The position numbers were made by a program, and so were the translations under genes. Positions 28,240 through 36,491 of a stretch of 46,261 nt of DNA are shown in pieces. Numbering within the stretch: position 1 is the first letter of the stretch; each line of letters begins with the position of its first letter. This DNA is from Streptomyces somaliensis DSM 40738 (GTDB taxonomy: Bacteria; Actinomycetota; Actinomycetes; Streptomycetales; Streptomycetaceae), in the NCBI GenBank assembly GCA_012396115.1, contig JAAXOU010000004.1, forward strand, positions 1 to 46,261, read 5' to 3'. Under the pieces are notes generated by a model, which saw nothing but the letters and a program-made list of their open reading frames with translations, was not told the origin of the DNA and ran no database searches.

Positions 28240-28261
28240 GCGCCCCACCGCGGCGGGGCGC
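28240..28261. terminator. Hairpin between TerB-like gene and ferredoxin reductase
   Basis: GCGCCCC (28240-28246) / GGGGCGC (28255-28261) immediately after the TerB-like stop; the centre contains CCGCGG. It probably serves both convergent genes. Confidence 0.5.
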
Positions 28262-28309
28262 CGGAACGGGGCGCGCGCCGCCGCCCCGGGCGCCTCCCGG
28301 CGGCCCGCC

Positions 28310-29677
28310 TCAGACCTCGACGCCGCTCGCCCGCAGCATCTCCTCGCGCTCCACGATCTTCACGCGCTCACGGCCCTCGGCCTCGCCGCGCGCCCGCTCG
28401 GCCGCGTCCAGCCGGTACCAGCCGTCCCACGTCGTGTACGCGACGCCCCTGTCCTCCAGGAACTCCACCACGGCGTCCTCGCCCGGCGCGTCCGGCGTGT
28501 GCAGCCGGCCCTCGCGGTGGTCCTCCAGCAGGTTCGCGACGGTCTCGTTGGCGTCGCCCTTGGTGTGGCCGATCAGGCCGATCGGGCCGCGCCGGATCCA
28601 GCCGGTCACATAGGTGGAGGCGACGTGCTCGCCGCCCTCCACCACCCGGCCGCCCTCGTTCGGGACGGTGCCGGAGGCGGCGTCCCACGGCAGCTTGGGC
28701 AGCTCCTCGGAGAGGTAGCCCACCGCGCGGTACACGGCCTGGACGTCCCAGGTGGTGAACTCGCCGGTGCCCCGCACGTTGCCGGTGCCGTCCAGCTCGG
28801 TGCGCTCGGTGCGCAGGCCGACGACCGCGCCGTCCTCGCCGAGGATCTCGGCGGGTGACTCGAAGAAGTGCAGGAACAGCTTGTGCGGCCGGTCGCCGAC
28901 GTCCCGTATCGCCCAGTTCTCCAGGGTCTTGGCCACCATGTCGACCTGCTTGTTGGAGCGCCGCGCGTCGACGGAGCCCCGGTCGTAGTCGATGTCCCCG
29001 GGGTCGACGACGACCTCGATGCTGGGGGAGTGGTCCAGCTCGCGCAGCTCCATGGGGCTGAACTTCGCCTGGGCCGGGCCGCGGCGGCCGAAGACGTGGA
29101 CCTCCCGCGCCCGGTTGGCCTTCAGGCCCTCGTGGACGTTGGGCGGGATCTCGGTCGGCAGCAGCTCGTCGGCGGTCTTGGCGAGGATGCGCGCCACGTC
29201 CAGGGCGACGTTGCCGACGCCCAGCACCGCGACCTTCTCGGCCTCCAGGGGCCAGGCGCGCGGCGCGTCGGGGTGGCCGTCGTACCAGGAGACGAACTCG
29301 GCGGCGCCGTGGGACCCCTCCAGGTCGACGCCGGGGACGTTCAGCTCCCGGTCCGCCTCGGCCCCCGTGGAGAAGACCACCGCGTCGTAGAAGGCGCGCA
29401 GGTCGTCCAGGGTGATGTCGGACGGGTAGGAGACGTTCCCGAAGAGGCGGACCTGCGGCTTGTCCAGGACCTGGTGGAGCGCCGTGACGATGCCCTTGAT
29501 CCGGGGGTGGTCGGGGGCGACGCCGTACCGGATGAGGCCGAACGGCGCCGGCATCCGCTCGAACAGGTCGATGGAGACGCCCGGGTCGCCGGCGGCCTCG
29601 GACTTCAGCAGCGCGTCGGCGGCGTAGATGCCGGCCGGGCCGGCGCCGACGACGGCGACCCGCAGGGGGCGGGGCAT
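28310..29677 (-). CDS. Ferredoxin-NADP reductase, adrenodoxin reductase type
   Basis: FAD flavoenzyme moving electrons between NADPH and ferredoxin, often for P450s or biosynthetic enzymes. It is 455 residues. FAD motif VAVVGAGPAGIYAADALL (residues 6-23), FERMPAPFGLIRYGVAPDH, NADP motif VAVLGVGNVALDVARIL, and GWIRRGPIGLIGHTKGDA near the C-terminus, as in mycobacterial FprA. ATG 29677 has GAAGGGA upstream at good spacing; the frame extends 11 codons further without family sequence. It is divergent from recO across about 250 nt, which include an AT-richer patch near 29763-29787. Confidence 0.92.
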   Translation of the reverse strand: MPRPLRVAVVGAGPAGIYAADALLKSEAAGDPGVSIDLFERMPAPFGLIRYGVAPDHPRIKGIVTALHQVLDKPQVRLFGNVSYPSDITLDDLRAFYDAVVFSTGAEADRELNVPGVDLEGSHGAAEFVSWYDGHPDAPRAWPLEAEKVAVLGVGNVALDVARILAKTADELLPTEIPPNVHEGLKANRAREVHVFGRRGPAQAKFSPMELRELDHSPSIEVVVDPGDIDYDRGSVDARRSNKQVDMVAKTLENWAIRDVGDRPHKLFLHFFESPAEILGEDGAVVGLRTERTELDGTGNVRGTGEFTTWDVQAVYRAVGYLSEELPKLPWDAASGTVPNEGGRVVEGGEHVASTYVTGWIRRGPIGLIGHTKGDANETVANLLEDHREGRLHTPDAPGEDAVVEFLEDRGVAYTTWDGWYRLDAAERARGEAEGRERVKIVEREEMLRASGVEV

Positions 29678-29928
29678 GGCAGGTTCCCTTCGACGGTCGG
29701 TGCTTCTCACCCACCGGCCTCACGAGCGACGGGGTGGAGCGGTACCCGCTCCGGAGCTATGGTCACATAAGGAAGGCTTAAGTGATCTCGAAGCAGGACT
29801 TGGAGTCTACGGCCCGCCAGGGCCGTGACGACCACCTTATGGGGGCCTTCGCGGCACTCCGCGCCGGGGGTCCGCCGGCGGGCGCGGGGAGCGGCCGGGC
29901 GCCCCGCCCCGTACGGGACAATGGGGCC
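29678..29928. other. Divergent intergenic region, ferredoxin reductase / recO
   Basis: 251 nt. A small hairpin GAGCGG-TAC-CCGCTC lies near 29740, and an AT-richer stretch at 29763-29787 probably holds the reductase promoter. At the recO end is GACAAT (29917-29922), 6 nt before the recO ATG. I see no gene. Confidence 0.5.
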
Positions 29929-30675
29929 ATGAGCCTGTTCCGGGATGACGGCGTCGTGCTGCGCACGCAGAAGCTGGGCGAGGCCGACCGGATCATCACC
30001 TTCCTCACCCGCGGCCACGGACGCGTGCGGGCCGTCGCGCGCGGGGTGCGCCGCACCAAGTCGAAGTTCGGCGCCCGGCTGGAGCCCTTCTCGCACGTGG
30101 ACGTCCAGTTCTTCGCCCGCGGCTCCGAACTCGTCGGGCGAGGGCTGCCGCTGTGCACGCAGACCGAGACCATCGCCCCGTACGGGGGCGGCATCGTCAC
30201 CGACTACGCCCGCTACACGGCCGGCACGGCCATGCTGGAGACCGCCGAGCGGTTCACCGACCACGAGGGCGAGCCCGCGGTCCAGCAGTACCTGCTGCTC
30301 GTCGGCGCCCTGCGCACCCTCGCGCGCGGCGAGCACGCCCCGCACCTGGTCCTCGACGCCTTCCTGCTGCGCTCGCTCGCCGTCAACGGCTACGCGCCCT
30401 CCTTCGAGGACTGCGCCCGCTGCGGGATCCACGGGCCGAACCGGTTCTTCTCGGTCGCGGCGGGCGGCGTGGTCTGCGGCGACTGCCGGGTGCCCGGCAG
30501 CGTCGTACCCTCGGCGGAGGCGGTCGGCCTGCTCGGCGCGCTGCTGACCGGCGACTGGGAGACGGCGGACGCGTGCGAACCGCGCCACGTCAGGGAGGGG
30601 AGCGGACTGGTCTCCGCCTACCTGCACTGGCACCTGGAGCGCGGACTGCGCTCGCTCCGCTACGTGGAGAAGTAG
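29929..30675 (+). CDS. recO: DNA repair protein RecO
   Basis: RecF-pathway mediator that loads RecA on SSB-coated DNA; 248 residues. The N-terminal OB fold starts [20 protein letters not shown]. The middle is helical, and a zinc finger is visible as CARCGIHGP plus VVCGDC (about residues 163-186). ATG 29929 is chosen because GACAAT (29917-29922) lies 6 nt before it; the frame is open to 29782 without RecO-like sequence. uppS follows within 25 nt. Confidence 0.94.
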   Translation: MSLFRDDGVVLRTQKLGEADRIITFLTRGHGRVRAVARGVRRTKSKFGARLEPFSHVDVQFFARGSELVGRGLPLCTQTETIAPYGGGIVTDYARYTAGTAMLETAERFTDHEGEPAVQQYLLLVGALRTLARGEHAPHLVLDAFLLRSLAVNGYAPSFEDCARCGIHGPNRFFSVAAGGVVCGDCRVPGSVVPSAEAVGLLGALLTGDWETADACEPRHVREGSGLVSAYLHWHLERGLRSLRYVEK

Positions 30676-30697
30676 AGAACTAGGAGATGTGAGCCGC

Positions 30698-31564
30698 ATG
30701 GCCATGGCACGACGCGGAATCCTCGGGCGCTCCAAGCGGCAGTACAAGGACCCCGATCCGCACCCGTCCGGCGCGCGCCCGCCGCGGATCCCCGGCGAGA
30801 TGGTGCCCGGGCACGTGGCGATCGTCATGGACGGCAACGGCCGCTGGGCCAAGGACCGCGGCCTGCCCCGCACCGAGGGCCACAAGGTGGGCGCCGAGCG
30901 CGTCCTCGACGTGCTGCAGGGCGGGCTGGAAATGGGCGTCGGCAGCATCTCCCTGTACGCCTTCTCCACCGAGAACTGGCGGCGCTCCCCCGAGGAGGTG
31001 CGCTTCCTGATGAACTTCAACCGGGACTTCATCCGCAAGACCCGCGACCGCCTCGACGAACTCGGCATCCGCGTCCGCTGGGTCGGCCGGATGCCCAAGC
31101 TGTGGAAGTCGGTCGCCCGGGAACTCCAGGTCGCCCAGGAGCAGACCAGGGACAACGACCGCCTCACGCTGTACTTCTGCATGAACTACGGCGGGCGCGC
31201 CGAGATCGCCGACGCGGCGCAGGCCCTCGCACAGGACGTGCGGGCCGGCCGGCTGGACCCCTCGAAGGTCACCGAGAAGACCTTCGCGAAGTACCTGTAC
31301 TACCCGGACATGCCGGACGTGGACCTGTTCCTCCGGCCCAGCGGCGAGCAGCGGACCTCCAACTACCTGCTCTGGCAGAGCGCGTACGCCGAGATGGTCT
31401 TCCAGGACGTACTCTGGCCCGATTTCGACCGCCGGGACCTGTGGCGGGCCTGCCTGGAGTACGCCCAGCGCGACCGCCGCTTCGGCGGCGCCGTGCCGAA
31501 CGAGCAGCTCCTCGCGATGGAGGCGGCGATACGGGGCGACGAGGCCCCCGGCGCCGCCGGCTGA
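30698..31564 (+). CDS. uppS: Isoprenyl transferase (undecaprenyl diphosphate synthase family)
   Basis: cis-Prenyltransferase that makes the long-chain polyprenyl diphosphate carrier for cell-wall synthesis. It is 288 residues. Substrate-binding motif [19 protein letters not shown] (about residues 33-51), then [14 protein letters not shown] [37 protein letters not shown] and [15 protein letters not shown] 30698 has AGGAG 11 nt upstream; GTG 30689 is too close to that site. It is probably co-transcribed with recO and ends at a strong bidirectional hairpin. Confidence 0.95.
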   Translation: MAMARRGILGRSKRQYKDPDPHPSGARPPRIPGEMVPGHVAIVMDGNGRWAKDRGLPRTEGHKVGAERVLDVLQGGLEMGVGSISLYAFSTENWRRSPEEVRFLMNFNRDFIRKTRDRLDELGIRVRWVGRMPKLWKSVARELQVAQEQTRDNDRLTLYFCMNYGGRAEIADAAQALAQDVRAGRLDPSKVTEKTFAKYLYYPDMPDVDLFLRPSGEQRTSNYLLWQSAYAEMVFQDVLWPDFDRRDLWRACLEYAQRDRRFGGAVPNEQLLAMEAAIRGDEAPGAAG

Positions 31565-31586
31565 TTCCGGACGGCCCCGTGCGCGC

Positions 31587-31625
31587 GGGGAGGGCGCGGC
31601 CCCTTCGGGACGCCGCGCCCTCCCC
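31587..31625. terminator. Bidirectional terminator between uppS and zur
   Basis: Perfect 14-bp stem GGGGAGGGCGCGGC (31587-31600) / GCCGCGCCCTCCCC (31612-31625) with an 11-nt loop containing TTCG, in the 79-nt gap between convergent stops. Confidence 0.85.
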
Positions 31626-31643
31626 GCCCGCGGTCGGCGCCGG

Positions 31644-32063
31644 TCAGTCCCGGGACGCCGCCGCGCAGTCCGCGCACGTGCCGAAGATCTCGACCGTGTG
31701 CGCCACGTTCACGAAGCCGTGCTCGGAGGCGACGGACTCGGCCCACTCCTCGACGGCCGGGCCCTCCACCTCGACGGCCTTGCCGCAGCCGCGGCACACC
31801 AGGTGGTGGTGGTGCTCGCCCGTCGAGCAGCGGCGGTAGACGGCCTCCCCGTCGCTGGTGCGCAGAACGTCGACCTCGCCCGCGTCGGCGAGGGACTGCA
31901 GGGTGCGGTAGACCGTGGTGAGGCCCACGGAGTCCCCGCGGTGCTTGAGCATGTCGTGCAGCTCCTGCGCGCTGCGGAACTCGTCCACCTCGTCCAGCGC
32001 CGCCGCGACGGCGGCGCGCTGCCGGGTCGACCGCGCGCGTACGCCGGATCCTGCCGTCGCCAC
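31644..32063 (-). CDS. zur: Zinc uptake regulator Zur (Fur family)
   Basis: Zinc-dependent repressor of zinc import; 139 residues. Winged helix with FRSAQELHDMLKHRGDSVGL and TTVYRTLQSLADAGEVD. Metal ligands: GEHHHHLVCRGCGK and the C-terminal GTCADC, the two CxxC pairs of the structural zinc. GTG 32063 has AAGGAGG at 5-nt spacing; the frame extends 27 codons upstream without family sequence. It is the last gene after znuA-znuC-znuB, separated by 118 nt from znuB. Context supports Zur rather than Fur. Confidence 0.93.
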   Translation of the reverse strand: MATAGSGVRARSTRQRAAVAAALDEVDEFRSAQELHDMLKHRGDSVGLTTVYRTLQSLADAGEVDVLRTSDGEAVYRRCSTGEHHHHLVCRGCGKAVEVEGPAVEEWAESVASEHGFVNVAHTVEIFGTCADCAAASRD

Positions 32064-32181
32064 AGGTGCCTCCTTGCCCTCGGCCCGCTCACTGGTACGC
32101 CTTGTGCGTCCGCTCACGTCCGGCCATTCTGCCAGGCTCCGCACCGGGGCCCCGCGGCCGCGGGGCCGCCGACCGCGGTTT

Positions 32182-33075
32182 TCAGACCCTGACGTCGTCC
32201 GCCGTCCCCGGGGAGGGCCGCGCGCCCTCGCCGTGCCCCTCCGCCGCGGCCTCCGCCGCCCGGGCGCGGCGCCGGGCCAGCGGCGCGGCCAGCGCGGCGA
32301 GCACCGCGAACACGGCGATGGCCAGCAGCACGATCGTCGCGCCGGGCGGGACGTCCTGGTAGTACGTGGTGACGGTACCGGCCAGCGTCACCCCCGTACC
32401 GATGAGCACCGCCCCCGCGAGCGTGGCGCGGAAGCTCCGCGTCAGCTGCTGCGCCGCCGCCACCGGCACCACCATCAGGGCGCTGACCAGCAGCAGCCCG
32501 ACGACGCGCATGGCGACGGTCACGGTCACCGCGGCCGTCACGGCGACGAGCAGGTTCAGCGCCCGCACCGGCAGGCCGGTCACCCGCGCGAACTCCTCGT
32601 CCTGGCTGACGGCGAACAGCTGGCGGCGCAGCCCCAGCGTGACCGCCAGCACGAACGCCGCGAGCACGCAGATCGCGGTCACGTCCTCCTCGGACACCGT
32701 CGCCAGCGAGCCGAACAGGTAGCCGACCAGGTTCGCGTTGGAGCCGTCGGAGGAGAGGCCGGTCAGCAGCACGCCGCCGGCCATGCCGCCGTAGAAGAGG
32801 AGGGCGAGCGCGATGTCGCCGCGCGTGCGCCCGTACATGCGGATCAGCTCCATCAGGACGGCGCCGGCGACCGAGACGAGCCCGGCGACCCACACGGGGT
32901 CGGCCGACACCAGGAAGCCGAGGCCGACGCCGGTCATGGCGACGTGGCCGATACCGTCGCCCATCAGGGCCTGCCGCCGCTGCACCAGGTGGATGCCGAC
33001 GGCGGGCGCGGTGACGCCGACCAGGACGGCGGCGAGGAGCGCCCGCTGCATGAACGCGTGGTCGAGGAATTCCAT
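32182..33075 (-). CDS. znuB: Zinc ABC transporter permease
   Basis: Membrane subunit of the zinc importer; 297 residues with about eight hydrophobic segments. It begins MEFLDHAFMQRALLAAVLVG, and VQRRQALMGDGIGHVAMTGVG is the ABC-3 family signature. The C-terminus is charged. ATG 33075 is 2 nt after the znuC stop, so translation is coupled. The open frame to 33195 is the znuC region read out of frame. Confidence 0.94.
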   Translation of the reverse strand: MEFLDHAFMQRALLAAVLVGVTAPAVGIHLVQRRQALMGDGIGHVAMTGVGLGFLVSADPVWVAGLVSVAGAVLMELIRMYGRTRGDIALALLFYGGMAGGVLLTGLSSDGSNANLVGYLFGSLATVSEEDVTAICVLAAFVLAVTLGLRRQLFAVSQDEEFARVTGLPVRALNLLVAVTAAVTVTVAMRVVGLLLVSALMVVPVAAAQQLTRSFRATLAGAVLIGTGVTLAGTVTTYYQDVPPGATIVLLAIAVFAVLAALAAPLARRRARAAEAAAEGHGEGARPSPGTADDVRV

Positions 33076-33077
33076 GG

Positions 33078-33842
33078 TCAGGTCAGCAGTCCCAGGCGGA
33101 GCGGCTCGTCGGCCGCGTGCGGGTGTACGTGGTCGTGGCCGGGCAGGGCGTGCTGGCCGACGGCCCGCGGGGGCGGCCCGTCGTGGACGACGCACCCGTC
33201 GCGCAGGACGACCGCGCGGTCGATCAGCGGCTCCAGCGGACCCAGTTCGTGCAGGACGAGAAGCACGGTCGCACCGTCGGCGACCTGCTCACGCAGGATC
33301 GAGGCGAGCACCTCCTGGCTGGCCAGGTCGACGCCCGCCATCGGCTCGTCCATGATCAGCAACTCCGGCTCGGAGGCGAGGGCCCGGGCTATCAGCACCC
33401 GCTGGTGCTGGCCGCCGGAGAGCGCCCACACCGAGTCCCCCGCCCGGTCGGCGAGCCCGACCAGTTCGACGGCCCGGTCCACGGCCGCGCGGTCCGCCCG
33501 GGACGGCCGGCGCAGCCCCGTCCGCGAGAGCCGCCCGGACGACACGACCTCGCGGACCGTCGCCGGGACGCCGCTGGCGGCGGTGGTGCGCTGCGGTACG
33601 TAACCGACCCGCGCCCAGTCGCGGAAGCGCCGCAGTTCGGTGCCGAACAGGGAGACCGTGCCCCCGGTGAGCGGAACCCGGCCCACGATGGAGCGGACGG
33701 CGGTGGACTTGCCGGATCCGTTGGCGCCGAGCAGGGCGACGACCTCACCGCGCTGGACGGTGAAGCCGATCCCGCGCAGCACGGTGCGGGAGCCCAGCGT
33801 GGCCGTGGCCGCCCGGACGGAGATGACGGGGTCGGTGCTCAC
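33078..33842 (-). CDS. znuC: Zinc ABC transporter ATP-binding protein
   Basis: ATPase subunit of the importer; 254 residues. Walker A GANGSGKST (about residues 39-47), signature WALSGGQHQRVLIARAL, Walker B LLIMDEPMAGVD and the switch His in LLVLHELG. The C-terminal tail is His-rich (GQHALPGHDHVHPHAADEP), unusual for the ATPase subunit and possibly a zinc-binding or sensing tail. GTG 33842 start, 37 nt after the znuA stop. Confidence 0.94.
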   Translation of the reverse strand: MSTDPVISVRAATATLGSRTVLRGIGFTVQRGEVVALLGANGSGKSTAVRSIVGRVPLTGGTVSLFGTELRRFRDWARVGYVPQRTTAASGVPATVREVVSSGRLSRTGLRRPSRADRAAVDRAVELVGLADRAGDSVWALSGGQHQRVLIARALASEPELLIMDEPMAGVDLASQEVLASILREQVADGATVLLVLHELGPLEPLIDRAVVLRDGCVVHDGPPPRAVGQHALPGHDHVHPHAADEPLRLGLLT

Positions 33843-33879
33843 CGGGCCTCCAGTGGGTGTGCGGGAAGGGCGGGAGGGG

Positions 33880-34884
33880 TCACTTCGCGCCGAGGGCCTT
33901 TCGCAGGGCCGCCAGGTTGGCCTCCATGACCTCGAAGTAGTCGGCGCCCTTGGAACGCTCGGTGATCCCCTCCAGCGGGTCCAGGACGTCGGTCCTCAGC
34001 CCGGTGTCCTTCGCGAGGGTCCTGGCGGTCCGGTCGCTGGCGAGGGTCTCGAAGAAGACGGTGGTGACCTTCTCCTTCTTCGCGATGCCCTGGAGCTCCT
34101 TGACGCGGGCGGGGCTGGGGTCGGACTCGGGGTCGACGCCGGAGACGCCCTCCTGGTCCAGGCCGTACCGCTCGGCGAGGTAGCCGAACGCCGAGTGGGT
34201 GGTGATGAAGGTGCGGGTCGCGGTGTTCCTCAGGCCGTCGCGGAACCGGGTGTCGAGGGCGCGCAGCCTCTTCACCAGCCCGTCGGCGTTCTTCTCGTAC
34301 GTCGCCGCGTTGTCCGGGTCGGCCTCGGCGAGGCGGTCGCCGACGCCCTTGGCGATCTCCGCGTACTTCACCGGGTCGAGCCAGACGTGCGGGTCGCCGC
34401 CGGCCTCGCCCGCGTGGTCGTGCCCGTCGTGCCCCCCGGTGCGGGGCTCCTCGGTGCGGGCCTCGTGCCCGCCGTGGTCGTGGTCCTCGTGCGTGCCGTG
34501 CGCCTCCAGGGCGGTGAGCGTCGCCGCGTCCACCGTGTGCTCGACGCCCGCCTGCTCGATCGCCTCGTCGACGGCGGGCTGGAGGCCCTTGAGGTAGAGG
34601 ACGAAGCCGGCGTCGCCGAGCCCGGCTATCTGGCGCGGCTTGAGCTCCAGGTCGTGGGGCTCGACCCCGGGCCGGGTCAGCGTGGTCACGGAGACCTCGT
34701 CGCCGCCTATCTGCTCGGCCAGGAACTGCATCGGGTAGAACGACGCCACGACATCCAGTTTGCCGTCTTTGTTCTTCTCCGCACCTCCGGAGGGGCCGGA
34801 GCAGGCGGAGAGCGCGACCAGGCCGAGGGCGGCGACGCCGGCGGCGGTCGTGGATATGGAGCGTCGTGCGTTCATGACACTCAT
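33880..34884 (-). CDS. znuA: Zinc ABC transporter substrate-binding lipoprotein
   Basis: Captures extracellular Zn2+ for ZnuBC; 334 residues. Signal peptide with lipobox (AALGLVALSAC, Cys near residue 33), VVASFYPMQFLAEQIGG, a His first ligand in EPHDLEL, a His/Asp-rich loop (HEDHDHGGHEA then HDGHDHAGE), PHVWLDPVKYAEI, TTHSAFGYLAERYGL and a late FFETLASDRTA. ATG 34884 is chosen because GAAAGG (34896-34891) is 6 nt upstream; ATG 34875 is an alternative. A Zur-box-like site covers the start codon and a second lies 22 bp further upstream. Confidence 0.94.
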   Translation of the reverse strand: MSVMNARRSISTTAAGVAALGLVALSACSGPSGGAEKNKDGKLDVVASFYPMQFLAEQIGGDEVSVTTLTRPGVEPHDLELKPRQIAGLGDAGFVLYLKGLQPAVDEAIEQAGVEHTVDAATLTALEAHGTHEDHDHGGHEARTEEPRTGGHDGHDHAGEAGGDPHVWLDPVKYAEIAKGVGDRLAEADPDNAATYEKNADGLVKRLRALDTRFRDGLRNTATRTFITTHSAFGYLAERYGLDQEGVSGVDPESDPSPARVKELQGIAKKEKVTTVFFETLASDRTARTLAKDTGLRTDVLDPLEGITERSKGADYFEVMEANLAALRKALGAK

Positions 34885-34889
34885 TTTCA
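34875..34889 (-). promoter_or_regulatory. Zur box 1, overlapping the znuA start
   Basis: Minus strand TGAAAATGAGTGTCA, an imperfect palindrome close to the TGAAAATGATTTTCA-type Zur consensus of actinomycetes. It covers ATG 34884, so bound Zur would block the first part of the transcript. Confidence 0.65.
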
Positions 34890-34896
34890 ACCTTTC

Positions 34897-34911
34897 TGGA
34901 AACGATTGTCA
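34897..34911 (-). promoter_or_regulatory. Zur box 2, overlapping the znuA -10
   Basis: Plus strand TGGAAACGATTGTCA, again a Zur-like 15-bp palindrome. It includes GACAAT (34910-34905 on the minus strand), a plausible -10. Its centre is 22 bp from that of box 1, two helical turns, so both dimers would lie on one face of the DNA. Confidence 0.65.
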
Positions 34912-34946
34912 ACAAAGCGACCAAGTGGTCGCCGCCACCCACCGAT

Positions 34947-34977
34947 TTGATCCCGGGGGCTCGCCCGCCGCTAATCT
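34947..34977 (+). promoter_or_regulatory. glyS promoter
   Basis: TTGATC (34947-34952) and TAATCT (34972-34977), 19-nt spacer, 41 nt before the glyS start. It faces away from the znuA promoter within the 134-nt divergent gap. Confidence 0.5.
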
Positions 34978-35018
34978 GAGGCATTCGCCGTCCGTCACCC
35001 TCGTATGAAGAGAGCACC

Positions 35019-36401
35019 GTGGCCGCCGACAAGATCGACACCATCGTCAGCCTGAGCAAGCGCCGAGGCTTCGTCTACCCCTGTAGTGAGATCTACGGCG
35101 GCCAGCGCGCCGCCTGGGACTACGGGCCGCTCGGTGTGGAGCTGAAGGAGAACATCAAGCGCCAGTGGTGGCGCTACATGGTCACGTCCCGCGAGGACGT
35201 CGTCGGCCTCGACTCGTCGGTGATCCTGGCGCCCGAGGTCTGGGAGGCCTCCGGCCACGTGGCGACCTTCACCGACCCGCTCACCGAGTGCACCTCCTGC
35301 CACAAGCGCTTCCGCGCCGACCACCTGGAGGAGGCGTACGAGGAGAAGCACGGCCGGCCGCCGGCGAACGGCCTCTCCGACCTGAACTGCCCCAACTGCG
35401 GCAACAAGGGGCGGTTCACCGAGCCCAAGCAGTTCTCCGGTCTGCTCTCCACCCACCTCGGCCCCACCCAGGACTCCGGTTCGGTCGCCTACCTGCGCCC
35501 CGAGACCGCGCAGGGCATCTTCACCAATTTCGCCCAGGTGCAGCAGACCTCGCGCAAGAAGCCGCCGTTCGGCATCGCGCAGATGGGCAAGTCCTTCAGG
35601 AACGAGATCACCCCCGGCAACTTCATCTTCCGCACCCGTGAGTTCGAGCAGATGGAGATGGAGTTCTTCGTCAAGCCCGGCGAGGACGAGAGGTGGCAGG
35701 AGTACTGGATGGAGCAGCGCTGGAACTGGTACACGGACCTGGGTCTCCGCGAGGAGAACATGCGCTGGTACGAGCACCCCAAGGAGAAGCTCTCCCACTA
35801 CTCCAAGCGCACCGCCGACATCGAGTACCGCTTCCGGTTCGGCGGCAGCGAGTGGGGCGAGCTGGAGGGTGTGGCCAACCGCACCGACTACGACCTGACC
35901 GCGCACGCGCAGGCCTCCGGCACCGACCTGTCGTTCTTCGACCAGGAGGCCGGCGAGCGCTGGACCCCGTACGTGATCGAGCCGGCCGCCGGCGTGGGCC
36001 GCACCATGCTGGCCTTCCTCCTCGACGCGTACGTCGAGGACGAGGCGCCCAACGCCAAGGGCAAGATGGAGAAGCGCATCTCGCTGCGGCTCGACCCGCG
36101 CCTCGCGCCGGTCAAGGTCGCGGTCCTGCCGCTCTCCCGCAACCCGGAGCTCTCCCCGAAGGCCAAGGGCCTCGCCTCGGACCTCCGCAGGAACTGGAAC
36201 ATCGAGTTCGACGACGCGGGCGCCATCGGCCGCCGCTACCGCCGCCAGGACGAGATCGGCACGCCGTTCTGCGTCACCGTCGACTTCGACACGCTCGAGG
36301 ACGACGCGGTGACCGTCCGCGAGCGCGACTCGATGAAGCAGGAGCGCGTCTCCCTCGACCAGATCCAGGGCTACCTCGCCGCCCGCCTGGTCGGCTGCTG
36401 A
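35019..36401 (+). CDS. glyS: Glycine-tRNA ligase (alpha2 type)
   Basis: Class II aminoacyl-tRNA synthetase charging tRNA-Gly; 460 residues, the single-chain dimeric type. Visible: [20 protein letters not shown], a zinc-like cysteine set ([18 protein letters not shown]), [13 protein letters not shown], motif 2 [17 protein letters not shown], and [14 protein letters not shown] near motif 3, then the anticodon-binding domain ([10 protein letters not shown]). GTG 35019 is preceded by GAAGAGAG. A terminator follows 18 nt after the stop. Confidence 0.97.
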   Translation: MAADKIDTIVSLSKRRGFVYPCSEIYGGQRAAWDYGPLGVELKENIKRQWWRYMVTSREDVVGLDSSVILAPEVWEASGHVATFTDPLTECTSCHKRFRADHLEEAYEEKHGRPPANGLSDLNCPNCGNKGRFTEPKQFSGLLSTHLGPTQDSGSVAYLRPETAQGIFTNFAQVQQTSRKKPPFGIAQMGKSFRNEITPGNFIFRTREFEQMEMEFFVKPGEDERWQEYWMEQRWNWYTDLGLREENMRWYEHPKEKLSHYSKRTADIEYRFRFGGSEWGELEGVANRTDYDLTAHAQASGTDLSFFDQEAGERWTPYVIEPAAGVGRTMLAFLLDAYVEDEAPNAKGKMEKRISLRLDPRLAPVKVAVLPLSRNPELSPKAKGLASDLRRNWNIEFDDAGAIGRRYRRQDEIGTPFCVTVDFDTLEDDAVTVRERDSMKQERVSLDQIQGYLAARLVGC

Positions 36402-36419
36402 CCCCTTCCCGCGACACCG

Positions 36420-36448
36420 CGGGCCCGGCCGCCTCCCGGCCGGGCCCG
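36420..36448 (+). terminator. glyS terminator
   Basis: 11-bp perfect stem CGGGCCCGGCC (36420-36430) / GGCCGGGCCCG (36438-36448), 7-nt loop, 31 nt before the dusB -10. Confidence 0.8.
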
Positions 36449-36491
36449 TACCGCGCCCGGCGACCGCACGCGGTACGGGACAATGGGGCGC

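Noticed and set aside
28868..29770. 300-codon frame antisense to the ferredoxin reductase, and many similar long antisense frames elsewhere
   Set aside because: These mirror the codon bias of the real genes; the translations contain no family motifs and many overlap essential genes completely.
29767..29785. Iron-box-like sequence (DmdR/IdeR type) upstream of the ferredoxin reductase
   Set aside because: Only about 10-11 of 19 positions match the TTAGGTTAGGCTCACCTAA consensus as I recall it, with poor symmetry; in an AT-richer patch that is too weak.
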